Origin: Bacteroidota bacterium
GTDB taxonomy: Bacteria > Bacteroidota > Bacteroidia > AKYH767-A > 2013-40CM-41-45
DNA: 64,000 bases
Reading direction: 5' to 3'
Assembly (NCBI GenBank): GCA_004295015.1
Contig: SHNE01000055.1
Coordinates: 62,001-126,000, forward strand
Part shown: positions 28,717-37,700 of the stretch, piece by piece
How positions within the stretch are numbered: position 1 is the stretch's first letter
How the letters are laid out: each line of letters begins with the position of its first letter
The notes under the pieces: model-generated
Databases searched by the model: none
What the model saw: only the letters and a program-made list of their open reading frames with translations
What the model was told of the DNA's origin: nothing
Program-made: the position numbers and the translations under genes

Positions 28717-29961
28717 ATGAAATTGATACTCGGCCTTTTATTTATCTGCCTATTTAATTTTTCACATGCGCAGAACTGTCAGCCTAATAGCAATTCACTT
28801 GGCTTTGATGGTACAAGTGCTTATGTGAATTTGGGCGCAGCTACTTCGCTTGATATATTAAGCGGCCCGGTCAGCGTAGAGGCCTGGGTATATTCAACAT
28901 CCTGGGGCTTCTCTTCTGCACAAAACACAATATTTTGTACCCATGGCTGGACATCAGGCGAACAGGGAATGTCTTTGAGGGCGGGAGGATCCGGTGAGCT
29001 ATCCTTTAATATTGCAGGTCTGGATTCTAACTTAGTACCGGTGAGCTGGAAGGAAGTGATAAGTCCGGCCAACAGTCTCCAGCTTAACACGTGGACACAT
29101 GTTGCCGGTACATATTCGGGCACCGAACTAAAACTTTTTATCAATGGTCTGGAAGTAGCCAGCACCGGTTTTGTTGGAAGCATTGTGCAGTCCGGCTATG
29201 GTGCCAACATAGGAAAGCTTGCAGATGCCAGCCAGTCGCCGGGTCGATTTTGGAGTGGAAATATTGATGAGGTGCGAGTTTGGAATCGGGCACTTAGTTC
29301 TTCAGAACTTTTGGCCTCTTCGGCAAAACACATTGATCCATTGAGCTCCGTTGGTCTTGTGGGATATTGGAGGTTAAACGAAGGCACAGGATCAAGCATA
29401 GCCGATCTTGGCAATGGGGCCAACAATGGAACACACCTAAACTGCACCTGGTCAAGTGATGTTCCCTTTAATGAAGTACCACCAAGTCCCTCGATAAACT
29501 TTAACGGCACAACTCTCATCACAGGATTGGGCCCCCAGATCCAATGGAATCTTGGTGGCAGCCCCATTTCAGGAGCGAATTCCACCACCTATAATCCCAC
29601 ACAAAATGGTAGCTATACGGTTACTCACACAAACCTGAGTGGCTGTAGCGCTACATCAGCAGCCTATTTAGTAGTCACAGTTGGAATTGAATCAATCGAT
29701 CCCCCAGAAGAGTTTAAATTATGGCCCAACCCGGCCGGCTCCCTCATACACCTGCAATCTGCTTTATTGAATACAGATATAGTTGATGTTTCTTTTTATG
29801 ACGCTAAGCAAATGCTTGTGAAGCGAAGCCGGTTTGTTCCGCAAGGTCCGGATAGGATTGACCTTGATGTTTCCTTATTAAGTGATGGTGTGTATTATCT
29901 ACGACTTTCAGCAACTAGTTCGCAGTCGACCTTTAAAGTCGTTATAATTAATCACAATTGA
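28717..29961 (+). CDS. Secreted LamG-domain protein with Ig-like and T9SS sorting domain
   Basis: Start at 28717 (MKLILGLLFICLFNFSHAQ) gives a clean signal peptide; an upstream ATG-less GTG/ATG extension to 28669 looks non-coding. The 414 residues hold a LamG/concanavalin-like domain (LGFDGTSAYVNLG ... EVRVWNRALSSSE ... LVGYWRLNEGTGSSIADLGNG), an Ig-like stretch (PSINFNGTTLI ... SYTVTHTNLSGCSAT), and a C-terminal T9SS type A sorting domain (FKLWPNPAGSLIHLQS ... YLRLSATSSQSTFKVVI). Predicted to be exported by the type IX system and anchored to or released from the cell surface; LamG suggests carbohydrate or protein binding. Confidence 0.87.
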   Translation: MKLILGLLFICLFNFSHAQNCQPNSNSLGFDGTSAYVNLGAATSLDILSGPVSVEAWVYSTSWGFSSAQNTIFCTHGWTSGEQGMSLRAGGSGELSFNIAGLDSNLVPVSWKEVISPANSLQLNTWTHVAGTYSGTELKLFINGLEVASTGFVGSIVQSGYGANIGKLADASQSPGRFWSGNIDEVRVWNRALSSSELLASSAKHIDPLSSVGLVGYWRLNEGTGSSIADLGNGANNGTHLNCTWSSDVPFNEVPPSPSINFNGTTLITGLGPQIQWNLGGSPISGANSTTYNPTQNGSYTVTHTNLSGCSATSAAYLVVTVGIESIDPPEEFKLWPNPAGSLIHLQSALLNTDIVDVSFYDAKQMLVKRSRFVPQGPDRIDLDVSLLSDGVYYLRLSATSSQSTFKVVIINHN

Positions 29962-30113
29962 TCTTTGGCAAGACATTTCGTTTACCGGATAATTGTCTGC
30001 AGGCATAGATTGGAAGAAGGCTGAGATATTCTTTGATGTCGTCCGGATATTTGTACATTCGTTACTTTCAGGACCCCGGTCATTTCATTTAAATTGTCAG
30101 CCCTAAAGTCAGG

Positions 30114-31871
30114 ATGGAGATCGCACTGGTATTAGCCTTATTAGTCGTAGCTATTTTTCTTTTTTCATGGGAAAAAATAGGGGTTGATGTAGTTACTTTA
30201 TTTTTATTGGTCGCTCTTATCTCTTTTGGGATTTTAAGTCCATCAGAGGCTTTTGCCGGTTTTGGTTCTGACTTTATTGTATTGCTGGCTTCCATATTTA
30301 TAATAAGTGCCGCTTTACAGGAAACCGGAATTTTGGACTTGCTTGGCTCAAGGCTTTTGAAAATGGCCAGGATGCATCCGGCCTTTTTGATTACTTATAT
30401 AATGGTCGGTGTTGGATTCACCTCCGCCTTTATGAACAACACAACAGTGACGGCCATATTTATTGCGCCGGTAATTGCCGTTGCCCGTCGTTTAAATATG
30501 AGTCCGTCAAAACTATTGATGCCTGTTGCCTATGCATCTATTGTTGGTGGGACATGTACGATTGTTGGAACCTCAACAAACATTGCGGTTAACGGATACA
30601 TTGACAAGGCGGGCCTGGGAGCACTGGGTTTTTTTGAAATCCTTCCGGTAGGGATTGTTCTTTTTATCATCAGCCTGATCTATATGGCCTTGTTCAGCAA
30701 GAGGCTTTTGCCGGACCATAAAGAAGAGAGCCTGGCGGAAGAGTTTCATCTCAAAGAATTTGTGAGTGAGGTAGTAATCACACCCGAGTCACCTTTGATC
30801 GGGCAACAAATTTTCCGTTCCAACTTAAGTAAGATGGGGTTTCGAATCCTGAACGTTATCCGGGACGGACACAATTTTCTACCCGGAGATTATACTGTTA
30901 TTAAGGAAAACGACATATTAATCATAGAAGGACAACTTGAAGACCTCTTGCAGGTAAAGGAAACCTCAGGGATAGAAATCAGGGCCGACATCCTTATTGA
31001 CAAGGCGCTACAGGCGGAAGGGATCAGGCTTGCAGAGGTTCTGGTAACACCCCAGTCGGACTTTGTTAATACCAGCCTAAAGAATGCAAGCTTCCGGCAG
31101 AAGTACGGTTTGGTCGTTTTAGCTGTCAACCGCACCGGACACACCTTTAGAGAAAAGCTGGGAAGCATCATACTAAGGACAGGAGACACCCTGTTGGTCC
31201 AGGGGGCCGCAGAGAAAATCAACTATTTGAAAGCAAGCAGAGACGTCATTATTATGGACGATTTTCGGCCACTCTTATATAAGAGAAGAAAGGGTGTCCT
31301 TACCCTCTGTTTATTTGTGTCGGCCATCATTGTCGGATCCCTGGGGTGGATGCCGTTGTCGGCCTCTTTGTTGCTGGCGGCACTACTTGTGGTAATATTT
31401 AAAGCACTGCCTCTAGAGAAAGCACACGAGGCGATTGACTGGAGGTTGCTTATACTAATCGGGGGTATGGCAGCGTTCGGTACGGCCATGAGCAAGACGG
31501 GGGCAGCTGAGTGGTTATCAAATATTATTATCCACTATATGGAGCCGCTTGGGCCCATTGCCATCATGGCAGGTTTTATTATTCTCACGGTTTTTCTTAC
31601 CCAGCCAATGTCTAATGCTGCAGCGGCACTTGTGGTATTGCCTATCGCCATACTCACGGCGAACACACTTGGTGTGGACCCCAAGCCTTTTGCCGTAGCG
31701 GTAATGCTGTCGGCATCGGTTTCGCTGATTACCCCTTTTGAACCATCGTGTATTATGGTATGGGGGCCGGGTAAATACAAGTTCAAGGATTTTTTTCGCG
31801 CCGGCTTTTTTCTAACGATCATATTGATGGCGGTTTTGCTTCTGATGATCCCTTATTTCTGGCCTTTGTGA
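30114..31871 (+). CDS. SLC13/DASS-family permease with RCK_C domains
   Basis: A 585-residue membrane transporter. Helical bundles at about residues 1-195 and 395-585 flank a cytosolic part (about 205-380) with two TrkA_C/RCK_C domains (VVITPESPLIGQQIFRSNL and VLVTPQSDFVNTSLKNASF). The divalent-anion:Na+ symporter motifs are visible: FMNNTTVTAIFIAPVIAV, GGTCTIVGTSTNIAVNGYI, and in the second half LTQPMSNAAAALVVLP. Members carry sulfate, phosphate or dicarboxylates. With the nearby sulfur genes, sulfate is a reasonable guess but not shown. Confidence 0.88.
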   Translation: MEIALVLALLVVAIFLFSWEKIGVDVVTLFLLVALISFGILSPSEAFAGFGSDFIVLLASIFIISAALQETGILDLLGSRLLKMARMHPAFLITYIMVGVGFTSAFMNNTTVTAIFIAPVIAVARRLNMSPSKLLMPVAYASIVGGTCTIVGTSTNIAVNGYIDKAGLGALGFFEILPVGIVLFIISLIYMALFSKRLLPDHKEESLAEEFHLKEFVSEVVITPESPLIGQQIFRSNLSKMGFRILNVIRDGHNFLPGDYTVIKENDILIIEGQLEDLLQVKETSGIEIRADILIDKALQAEGIRLAEVLVTPQSDFVNTSLKNASFRQKYGLVVLAVNRTGHTFREKLGSIILRTGDTLLVQGAAEKINYLKASRDVIIMDDFRPLLYKRRKGVLTLCLFVSAIIVGSLGWMPLSASLLLAALLVVIFKALPLEKAHEAIDWRLLILIGGMAAFGTAMSKTGAAEWLSNIIIHYMEPLGPIAIMAGFIILTVFLTQPMSNAAAALVVLPIAILTANTLGVDPKPFAVAVMLSASVSLITPFEPSCIMVWGPGKYKFKDFFRAGFFLTIILMAVLLLMIPYFWPL

Positions 31872-31894
31872 GTTTAGGGTTTAGCGTATACCCT

Positions 31895-32959
31895 TTACTG
31901 AATTTTCTCCAGTAGTTTTCGTGCTTTACGGGAGTAGGATGCTCCTTCGTTTTTCAATTTTTCCAACAGCGGTTTAGCTTTTTCATATTCCCTGGTTTGC
32001 ACATAAGCGCTGGCCAAATACCACTCAGCCTTAGCTGACTCTTTGCGTTCTTTACTTGAAAAGGCCAAGAGAATATTGATTGTATTGATGTAATATCCCT
32101 TTTCGTATTCGTTGACTGCGCTGTCGAGCAGGGATTTGTTTTTTTTCGCCACCGCATCTGATGGTGTATTTTCAAGAGAGGTCACTGAAGTTTCACGACC
32201 TTCTAAAGACTTGGTATCCGTATCACCTTGAGTTGCCAGCCGGTAAGAATCGTCCCCCATTTGAGACTCTTCTTTAGCTGTTGAGACAAGGTTTTCGTCT
32301 TTAACGGGTTTTGGCTTTTTCTTGTTTACGGCTGCGAGCTCGGTTTTTACTTTTGCGTTTTTGTCTTTTAGCGACTCAGTTGAAGTTGATGCAGACAAAG
32401 TGGAGGAGGGCTCGTCTAAATCCAGGCTTTCTGAATGAGAGCCGTCGGAATAGCCGATTTCATTTTCGGCAGCACTGTTTTTAGCAGCTCCTTTTCCGGA
32501 ATTCATTTTCACAGCTTTTGCCGGTTCAGGGGAGCTTGGGTTTCGTCGATCTTCCTTTTGAACAGAGGGGGCTTGTCTTGAAACGGGAGCTTCCATGACT
32601 AAGTCCTGATTAGTCCGGTCCGACAAAAGAAAATAAAGTCCGGTCATTGAAAGCAGGACCAGAGCCAGAACGGCGGCATATTTTAAATAATTTCCGGCGT
32701 TGAAAAAACCACCGGCCCTTCTTCCGGTTTGGCCACGAATAATTTTCTCTTCCAGCTCAATCAGCTGTTCGTTGATCATTGGCAGATCCTTTTCTTGCCT
32801 ATACGCCTCCACAGCTTCGGAACAAAAGTCACAATCGGTCAGGTGCCTTTCAACAAGGTGCTCTCTTGCGGGATTGAGTGTCCCGGCAACATAGGAAAAG
32901 AGCGTACGCCTGTCCGGGCAAACACTTTCTTCAAAGAGGTTTTCTAACTTGTTGGTCAT
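31895..32959 (-). CDS. Transmembrane anti-sigma factor-like protein with zinc-finger and TPR-like tail
   Basis: A 354-residue protein. The cytosolic N-terminus has a zf-HC2-type motif (HLTDCDFCSEAVEAY, with His, two Cys), typical of anti-sigma factors. One membrane helix follows (about residues 92-114, YAAVLALVLLSMTGLYFLLS), then a Ser/Lys/Glu-rich low-complexity periplasmic linker (about 115-265) and a C-terminal TPR-like helical unit (SAKAEWYLASAYVQTREYEKAKP). It overlaps the sigma factor stop by four bases (ATGA), so they are translationally coupled. Confidence 0.85.
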   Translation of the reverse strand: MTNKLENLFEESVCPDRRTLFSYVAGTLNPAREHLVERHLTDCDFCSEAVEAYRQEKDLPMINEQLIELEEKIIRGQTGRRAGGFFNAGNYLKYAAVLALVLLSMTGLYFLLSDRTNQDLVMEAPVSRQAPSVQKEDRRNPSSPEPAKAVKMNSGKGAAKNSAAENEIGYSDGSHSESLDLDEPSSTLSASTSTESLKDKNAKVKTELAAVNKKKPKPVKDENLVSTAKEESQMGDDSYRLATQGDTDTKSLEGRETSVTSLENTPSDAVAKKNKSLLDSAVNEYEKGYYINTINILLAFSSKERKESAKAEWYLASAYVQTREYEKAKPLLEKLKNEGASYSRKARKLLEKIQ

Positions 32960-33525
32960 GCTTTTTTATCTAGGTAAATCTTCAGGTTTCGCTTCCCATT
33001 CTGAATATGGCTTTTGATCTGTAAGAGTGTAAAACCGGTTTTGGCGGAAATGTCTTTATAGCTCATTTCCTTAATATAGAACAGATCGATACAGGTTCGT
33101 TGTTCAGTATTGAGGTGAAGAATTCCTTCTTCCATTTCAAGCAGGCGTTTTTCTTTTTCTTCACCTTCGTTTGGATGCCCGTAAGGCGCGCTTTCCACAA
33201 AGGAGGTTTTGGTTTCGGCCTGGTCTAAAGGTACAGCAAAGAGTCCTTTTTTCTTGCGCAATTCCATTAAACAATGATTTCTGACCACGGTATGGAGCCA
33301 GGACTTAAAGTTATGGATGTCGTGCAGCAATAAATCTTTATGAAGCTTTTCAAAAACCTGCATAACGGCATCTTCGCTTTCCATGGGGTCACGAAGGTAT
33401 TTGAGTGCAACACCAAAAGCCTGTGGCAAGTAGCGTCGAAAAAGCTCTCCGAGACAGGCCTTGTCCCCATCCCGGAAGTTCCGGATCAGGTCAAGATCAT
33501 GTTGTCTGGACAGAGAGGCAGTCAT
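32956..33525 (-). CDS. ECF RNA polymerase sigma factor
   Basis: Start chosen at 33525 (MTASLSRQHDLDLIRNFRDG), giving 189 residues; the 48 codons before it look untranslated. Region 2 is visible (ACLGELFRRYLPQAFGVALKYLRDPMESEDAVMQVFEKL, in two parts), then NFKSWLHTVVRNHCLMELRK, and region 4 (GILHLNTEQRTCIDLFYIKE, followed by MSYKDISAKTGFTLLQIKSH). It is a small group 4 sigma factor kept inactive by the downstream membrane anti-sigma. The pair points away from giant 1, 1.2 kb off, so control of the giant adhesins is possible but unproven. Confidence 0.9.
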   Translation of the reverse strand: MTASLSRQHDLDLIRNFRDGDKACLGELFRRYLPQAFGVALKYLRDPMESEDAVMQVFEKLHKDLLLHDIHNFKSWLHTVVRNHCLMELRKKKGLFAVPLDQAETKTSFVESAPYGHPNEGEEKEKRLLEMEEGILHLNTEQRTCIDLFYIKEMSYKDISAKTGFTLLQIKSHIQNGKRNLKIYLDKKA

Positions 33526-34155
33526 TTTTGTTTTGCGATGAGGCGCAAGGTACATGGCAGGTGTTGAATGACCAAGAATAAGCTGCACCATTTTAAGTTT
33601 CTGTGTAACTGAGTACAACGATAAGTGTGCAACATTGACTTTGTTTTTCTTGACAAAAAAAATATTCATAAAAAAAGTAAAAAATAAAAAACCATTTTCT
33701 CATAGGAGAAACCATTTTTTATTTGCAATATTTTTTTACAAAGTAAAAATAATAAGAGCAATTTTTTTTTGCTTGAGCACGCCTCTTTTACGAATTGATG
33801 CGCCAGATTTTTTCAAATCTTCGGAACCCAATGGAGCTTTTCAGCCGGTGTTATTTTGGCGACAATGCCCGTTTGGATGATTCGGATCGGGCTCCCGGCG
33901 CCTACCCGAGGGCCTTTACAGGGGTTGCCGAAAAAATGTTAATAATTCTTAAGAGACAAAAAAAAACAGATTAATAAGCTATCTATATGATTGTTAGGGC
34001 CTTTTACAAAGCGCAAAAGAGTGTTCGCCAAGGAATATTGACTATTGGCCATTAATTATCAAGGAGAAGCAATTTTTTGTTTGAAATACTGGAAACGCTA
34101 CTTATCTTAGTGCAACGAAATCAAGGATTAAACCAAGATCTCATCTATCATATAT

Positions 34156-34530
34156 AAGGCTGGTGACTGCAACTATCACCAGATTTTTCAAACAAACATC
34201 AGTCGATACTATACAGTCTTTGAAGTGCCGACGCGAAGAATGGCTTGAAAAATTTAGTAGCGTGGAATACAAGCTTAAAAAGGTTAAGTAGCGTGAAAGA
34301 TTAAAAGTCGAGTGATTGTAGGTGCATAGCAGAAGTTGCTCCATCGAAAGCCACAAAACAAACCCCATTAAAGAGTAAAAAGGCCGGAGACTTTTCCCCG
34401 GATTTTTCAAACAAACAACAGTCTGATCTGATACTAAGTTAAAAAGATCGACGCGAAGAATGGCTTGAAAAATTTAGTAGCGTGGAGTGCAAAACTTAAT
34501 ACAAGTTTAGTAGCGTGAAACATTGAGTCA
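34156..34530 (+). repeat. Duplicated intergenic element, two copies 220 bases apart
   Basis: Copy 1 spans about 34156-34316 and copy 2 about 34380-34530. Both start with AAGGC(T/C)GG, form a terminator-like hairpin followed by GATTTTTCAAACAAACA, then share a 36-base identical core (34231-34266 and 34451-34486, beginning ACGCGAAGAATGGC and ending TAGTAGCGTGGA), and end with a second AGTAGCGTGAAA. In the first hairpin a T-A pair in copy 1 is a C-G pair in copy 2, so pairing is kept although bases changed. Confidence 0.75.
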
Positions 34531-34665
34531 AAATTGCCTGTGATTTAGAAGGAAGCTGCGATTAACAGAGAACACTTCGGGTCACAAAAAGAAACTGAAA
34601 CACACGTATGAATTACTCTAGTTTTTTTACCCCTGTAAATTCACACCCCCCTATGCTCTATACAT

Positions 34666-34696
34666 TGCATTGCGTTTGATACGTGATGCATTTTTT
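34666..34696 (+). promoter_or_regulatory. Terminator-like leader hairpin of giant 1
   Basis: TGCATTGCG pairs with CGTGATGCA (nine pairs, two of them G-U) around a 7-base loop and is followed by six Ts; it ends 57 bases before the giant 1 ATG. The same hairpin with different pairs lies before giant 3. Confidence 0.7.
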
Positions 34697-34753
34697 ATGC
34701 CCGGGACTCGACATATAAAACAAAAAAAACAAACACAATTTATAATCAACAAC

Positions 34754-37700
34754 ATGAAACAAAACAACTACACAAACACGCACACAACGAAATTTAATCG
34801 TTGGATGTTATTTGCCGGGATTGCTATGCTATCCTTGTTTGCAACGAACACGAACGCGCAGATCGCAGTGACGGTTACTAACCCCACTAACACGACGCCA
34901 AATCTGGCAGCGAGTTATACGGATCTGGCTACTGCTATCACAGCACTAAACGGAGTGGTTATGACAGGGCCGGTAACCCTTACGCTCAGTGGCACTGAAA
35001 CCGCACCAATAAAGGGTTATGTTTTAGGGACAACCGGTTTGAGCGGGTCTATGAATGTTACCAACACTTTGACAATTAATGGCGGCGGTACAGCCACCAT
35101 TAATGCAGGGGTGGGTACGGCCGCTTCTCCGAACAGCACGACGCCGGATGCCATGTTCAACATTTTAGGTTGTGACTATGTCACCCTGGACGGCATTGTG
35201 TTTACCGATGGCAACAGCGCCAGTGCAACAGTCGCAATGGAAAGTGGAGTTGCTTTTTATAAGTTGAGTGTAACGGATGGTTGTCGGTTTAACACGATTC
35301 AAAATTGTACCTTCAACATGCAGCGCATAAACAACGCTACAGGTTCGGGGCCCATGGTTGAGGGATCAATTGCAATCAGAACAGTAAATGCTGCTTTTGC
35401 AACACCAACAACTGCGATGACAATTACATCTGCAGGTGGAACGCATTCTTACAATAAATTTTATACCAATACGATAGACGGCGGAAACGCCGGAATTGTT
35501 CTAAGTGGATTTGCCGCGACGACCCCATTTACAGCAGGTGATACCGGAAATGATATTGGAGGAACGTCTTCTGGACAAGGAAACATAATCACCAACTTTG
35601 GCGGTGGAGCTGCTACGAACCCTGCTTCAGGTATTCGTGCGATAAACCAGTGGGGAATAAACATCTCTTACAATACCATCAATAATAATAATGGTAGTGG
35701 GGTGAATCATGCTACTACCCTTCGTGGTATTTATGCTCAGTCCGGTACAAGTGCAAGCGCTGATATTAATAACAACACTGTTACTATGCACGGTGGTGCA
35801 ACTACAAGTCAGGTTTCGGCAATTGAAAACACGATTGGTTCTACGGCCGCTTCTAACACTGTGAATATTAACAACAACACCGTACAGAACAGTGATTATA
35901 CTACAGCAACTTCTGCAACTTTCTATGCTGTGTACAATACTGCAAGTGCGGCTACGGTAAATATGAACGGGAACACGGTTACCGGAAATACTATGGGCGC
36001 TTCGGCTACGGCAACTTCGTGTACTTTCTATGGTGTTTATTCTTCAGCGACTGTGACAACTTGCGCGACAAGCTCTAATACGGTTACCAATAACTCCATC
36101 CTTAATGGTGGTGGATCGTTTTATGGAGTTCGCGCAAGTACATCTCTTTGGACCGCGAATAGTAATACAATCACCGGCAATACCATTCCAAACAATTCGG
36201 GTACCTTAAGTGCTACTCTTTATTGTTTATATAATGCTTCTTCTCCAACTTCCGAGACGATCAATAACAATACTATACACACGAACACAATTACATCTTC
36301 CTCAACTTCCACCTCGTCTAACCTTGGTGGAATTTACTTAAGTACCTCCTCATCTTCGAACAAGACGATCAGTGGAAACTTAATTCATACCCTCACTTAT
36401 ACAAACTCTTCTACGGGCTATGCTACAGTAAGGGGTATTTATCAGAGTTTGGGAGCTACCATCAATATGTACAACAATAAGGTATATGGCCTGAGTGCTG
36501 ATGGATCAAGTGCTAACGTTCATGGAATTTATACAGCATCAGGAACAACGTATAATATTTACAATAATATCATAGGAAACCTGACTAGTCCTACACAGGC
36601 TAACTCGGGAAACTTATCCGGATTATATATAAGCAGCGGCACAACCGTCAACGCCCATTACAATTCTATTTATTTGAATGCAACAAGCTCCGGCACCAAT
36701 TTTGGTTCGTCCGGAATTTATGCTTCTACGACACCGGCACTCACACTGAGAAACAACTTGGTGGTTAACTTGTCTACTCCAACAGGAACCGGCAACACGG
36801 CAGCGTATCGCAGAAGTAGCAGCACTCTTAGCAGTTATAGCGCTTCATCAAATAACAACTTGTTCTATGCAGGTACACCAGGTGCTGCTAATTTGATTTA
36901 TGTTGAAGGAACATCAACATTTACCAGCCCACAAAGTACTATTGCGGCGTATCAAAGTTTCATGAGCACAAGAGATCAGGCTTCGGTTACGGAAAACCCT
37001 ACATTTACCAGTACCACAGGTTCAAGCGCAGACTTCTTGCATTTTGCAGCAGCAACAAATACACTTGCTGAAAGCGGAGGCTCGAATGTTTCCGGTGTTA
37101 CCGATGACTTTGACGGAAATGTGCGTCAGGGAAATGGCGGTTATGCAGGTGCAGGAACCGCACCTGATATTGGTGCTGATGAGTTTGAAGGAAACAATCC
37201 TGCGCCTAGTATTACGGGTGTTTCAATTACACCAACAGGAAATCAGTGTACCGCTTCGTCACGTGCTGTATCTTGTACAGTAACTACACCAAGTGGAACT
37301 ATTACAGGTGTTGTGATTAATTATTCATTGAATGGAGTTGCACAATCTGCAATATCCATGGTGAATACAAGTGGAAACATTTGGGATGGAACAATTCCTG
37401 CGGCATCACCTGCCAATGCAGTAGTTGTATGGTCAATTGTTGCAACAAACTCAATTCCATATAGCATTACTTATACTGGAACGGGTTATCAAGATGCTCC
37501 ATTTACAGGAATCAGCGCAAGCGCAACTGCAACACCTCCTGTAATTTGTGGAGTAGGCTCTACTACATTAGCAGCTGTGTTTAATGGACCAGGCGTAGCT
37601 ACATTAGGAGCTGGCGCCCTTACCTCTTCATCCACTGCCTTCTCTCCATTCAATGGAACGTATGGCGGAGCTAAAACTCAAATCATTATGACTGCTGCCG

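Larger units (their letters stand above)
33526..34753. other. Long intergenic region upstream of giant 1
   Basis: About 1.2 kb with no convincing gene. From left: AT-rich DNA upstream of the sigma factor; a short GC-rich patch (about 33830-33935); a block from about 33955 to 34063 with similarity to the DNA upstream of giant 3 (shared TTAATAAGCT, CCAAGGA and GGCCATTAAT words in the same order); a duplicated element of about 150 bases (34156-34530); and a hairpin plus T-run (34666-34696) in front of giant 1. Confidence 0.6.

Noticed and set aside
33690-33730. Repeat around the AAACCATTTT words as a terminator
   Set aside because: It is mostly a direct repeat with only a 5-bp inverted part; too weak to call.
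33830-33935. GC-rich patch as a riboswitch or small gene
   Set aside because: No riboswitch consensus was recognised and the 36-codon frame starting at 33832 resembles nothing known. It is only described as part of the intergenic region.
34141-34410. 89-codon minus-strand frame covering the duplicated element
   Set aside because: It crosses the hairpin repeat copy and has no coding character; the repeat is better explained as non-coding DNA.
34670-34753. Upstream ATG (34670) as the start of giant 1
   Set aside because: The extension would pass through the T-run hairpin, has no signal-peptide logic, and giant 3 begins at the position equivalent to 34754.
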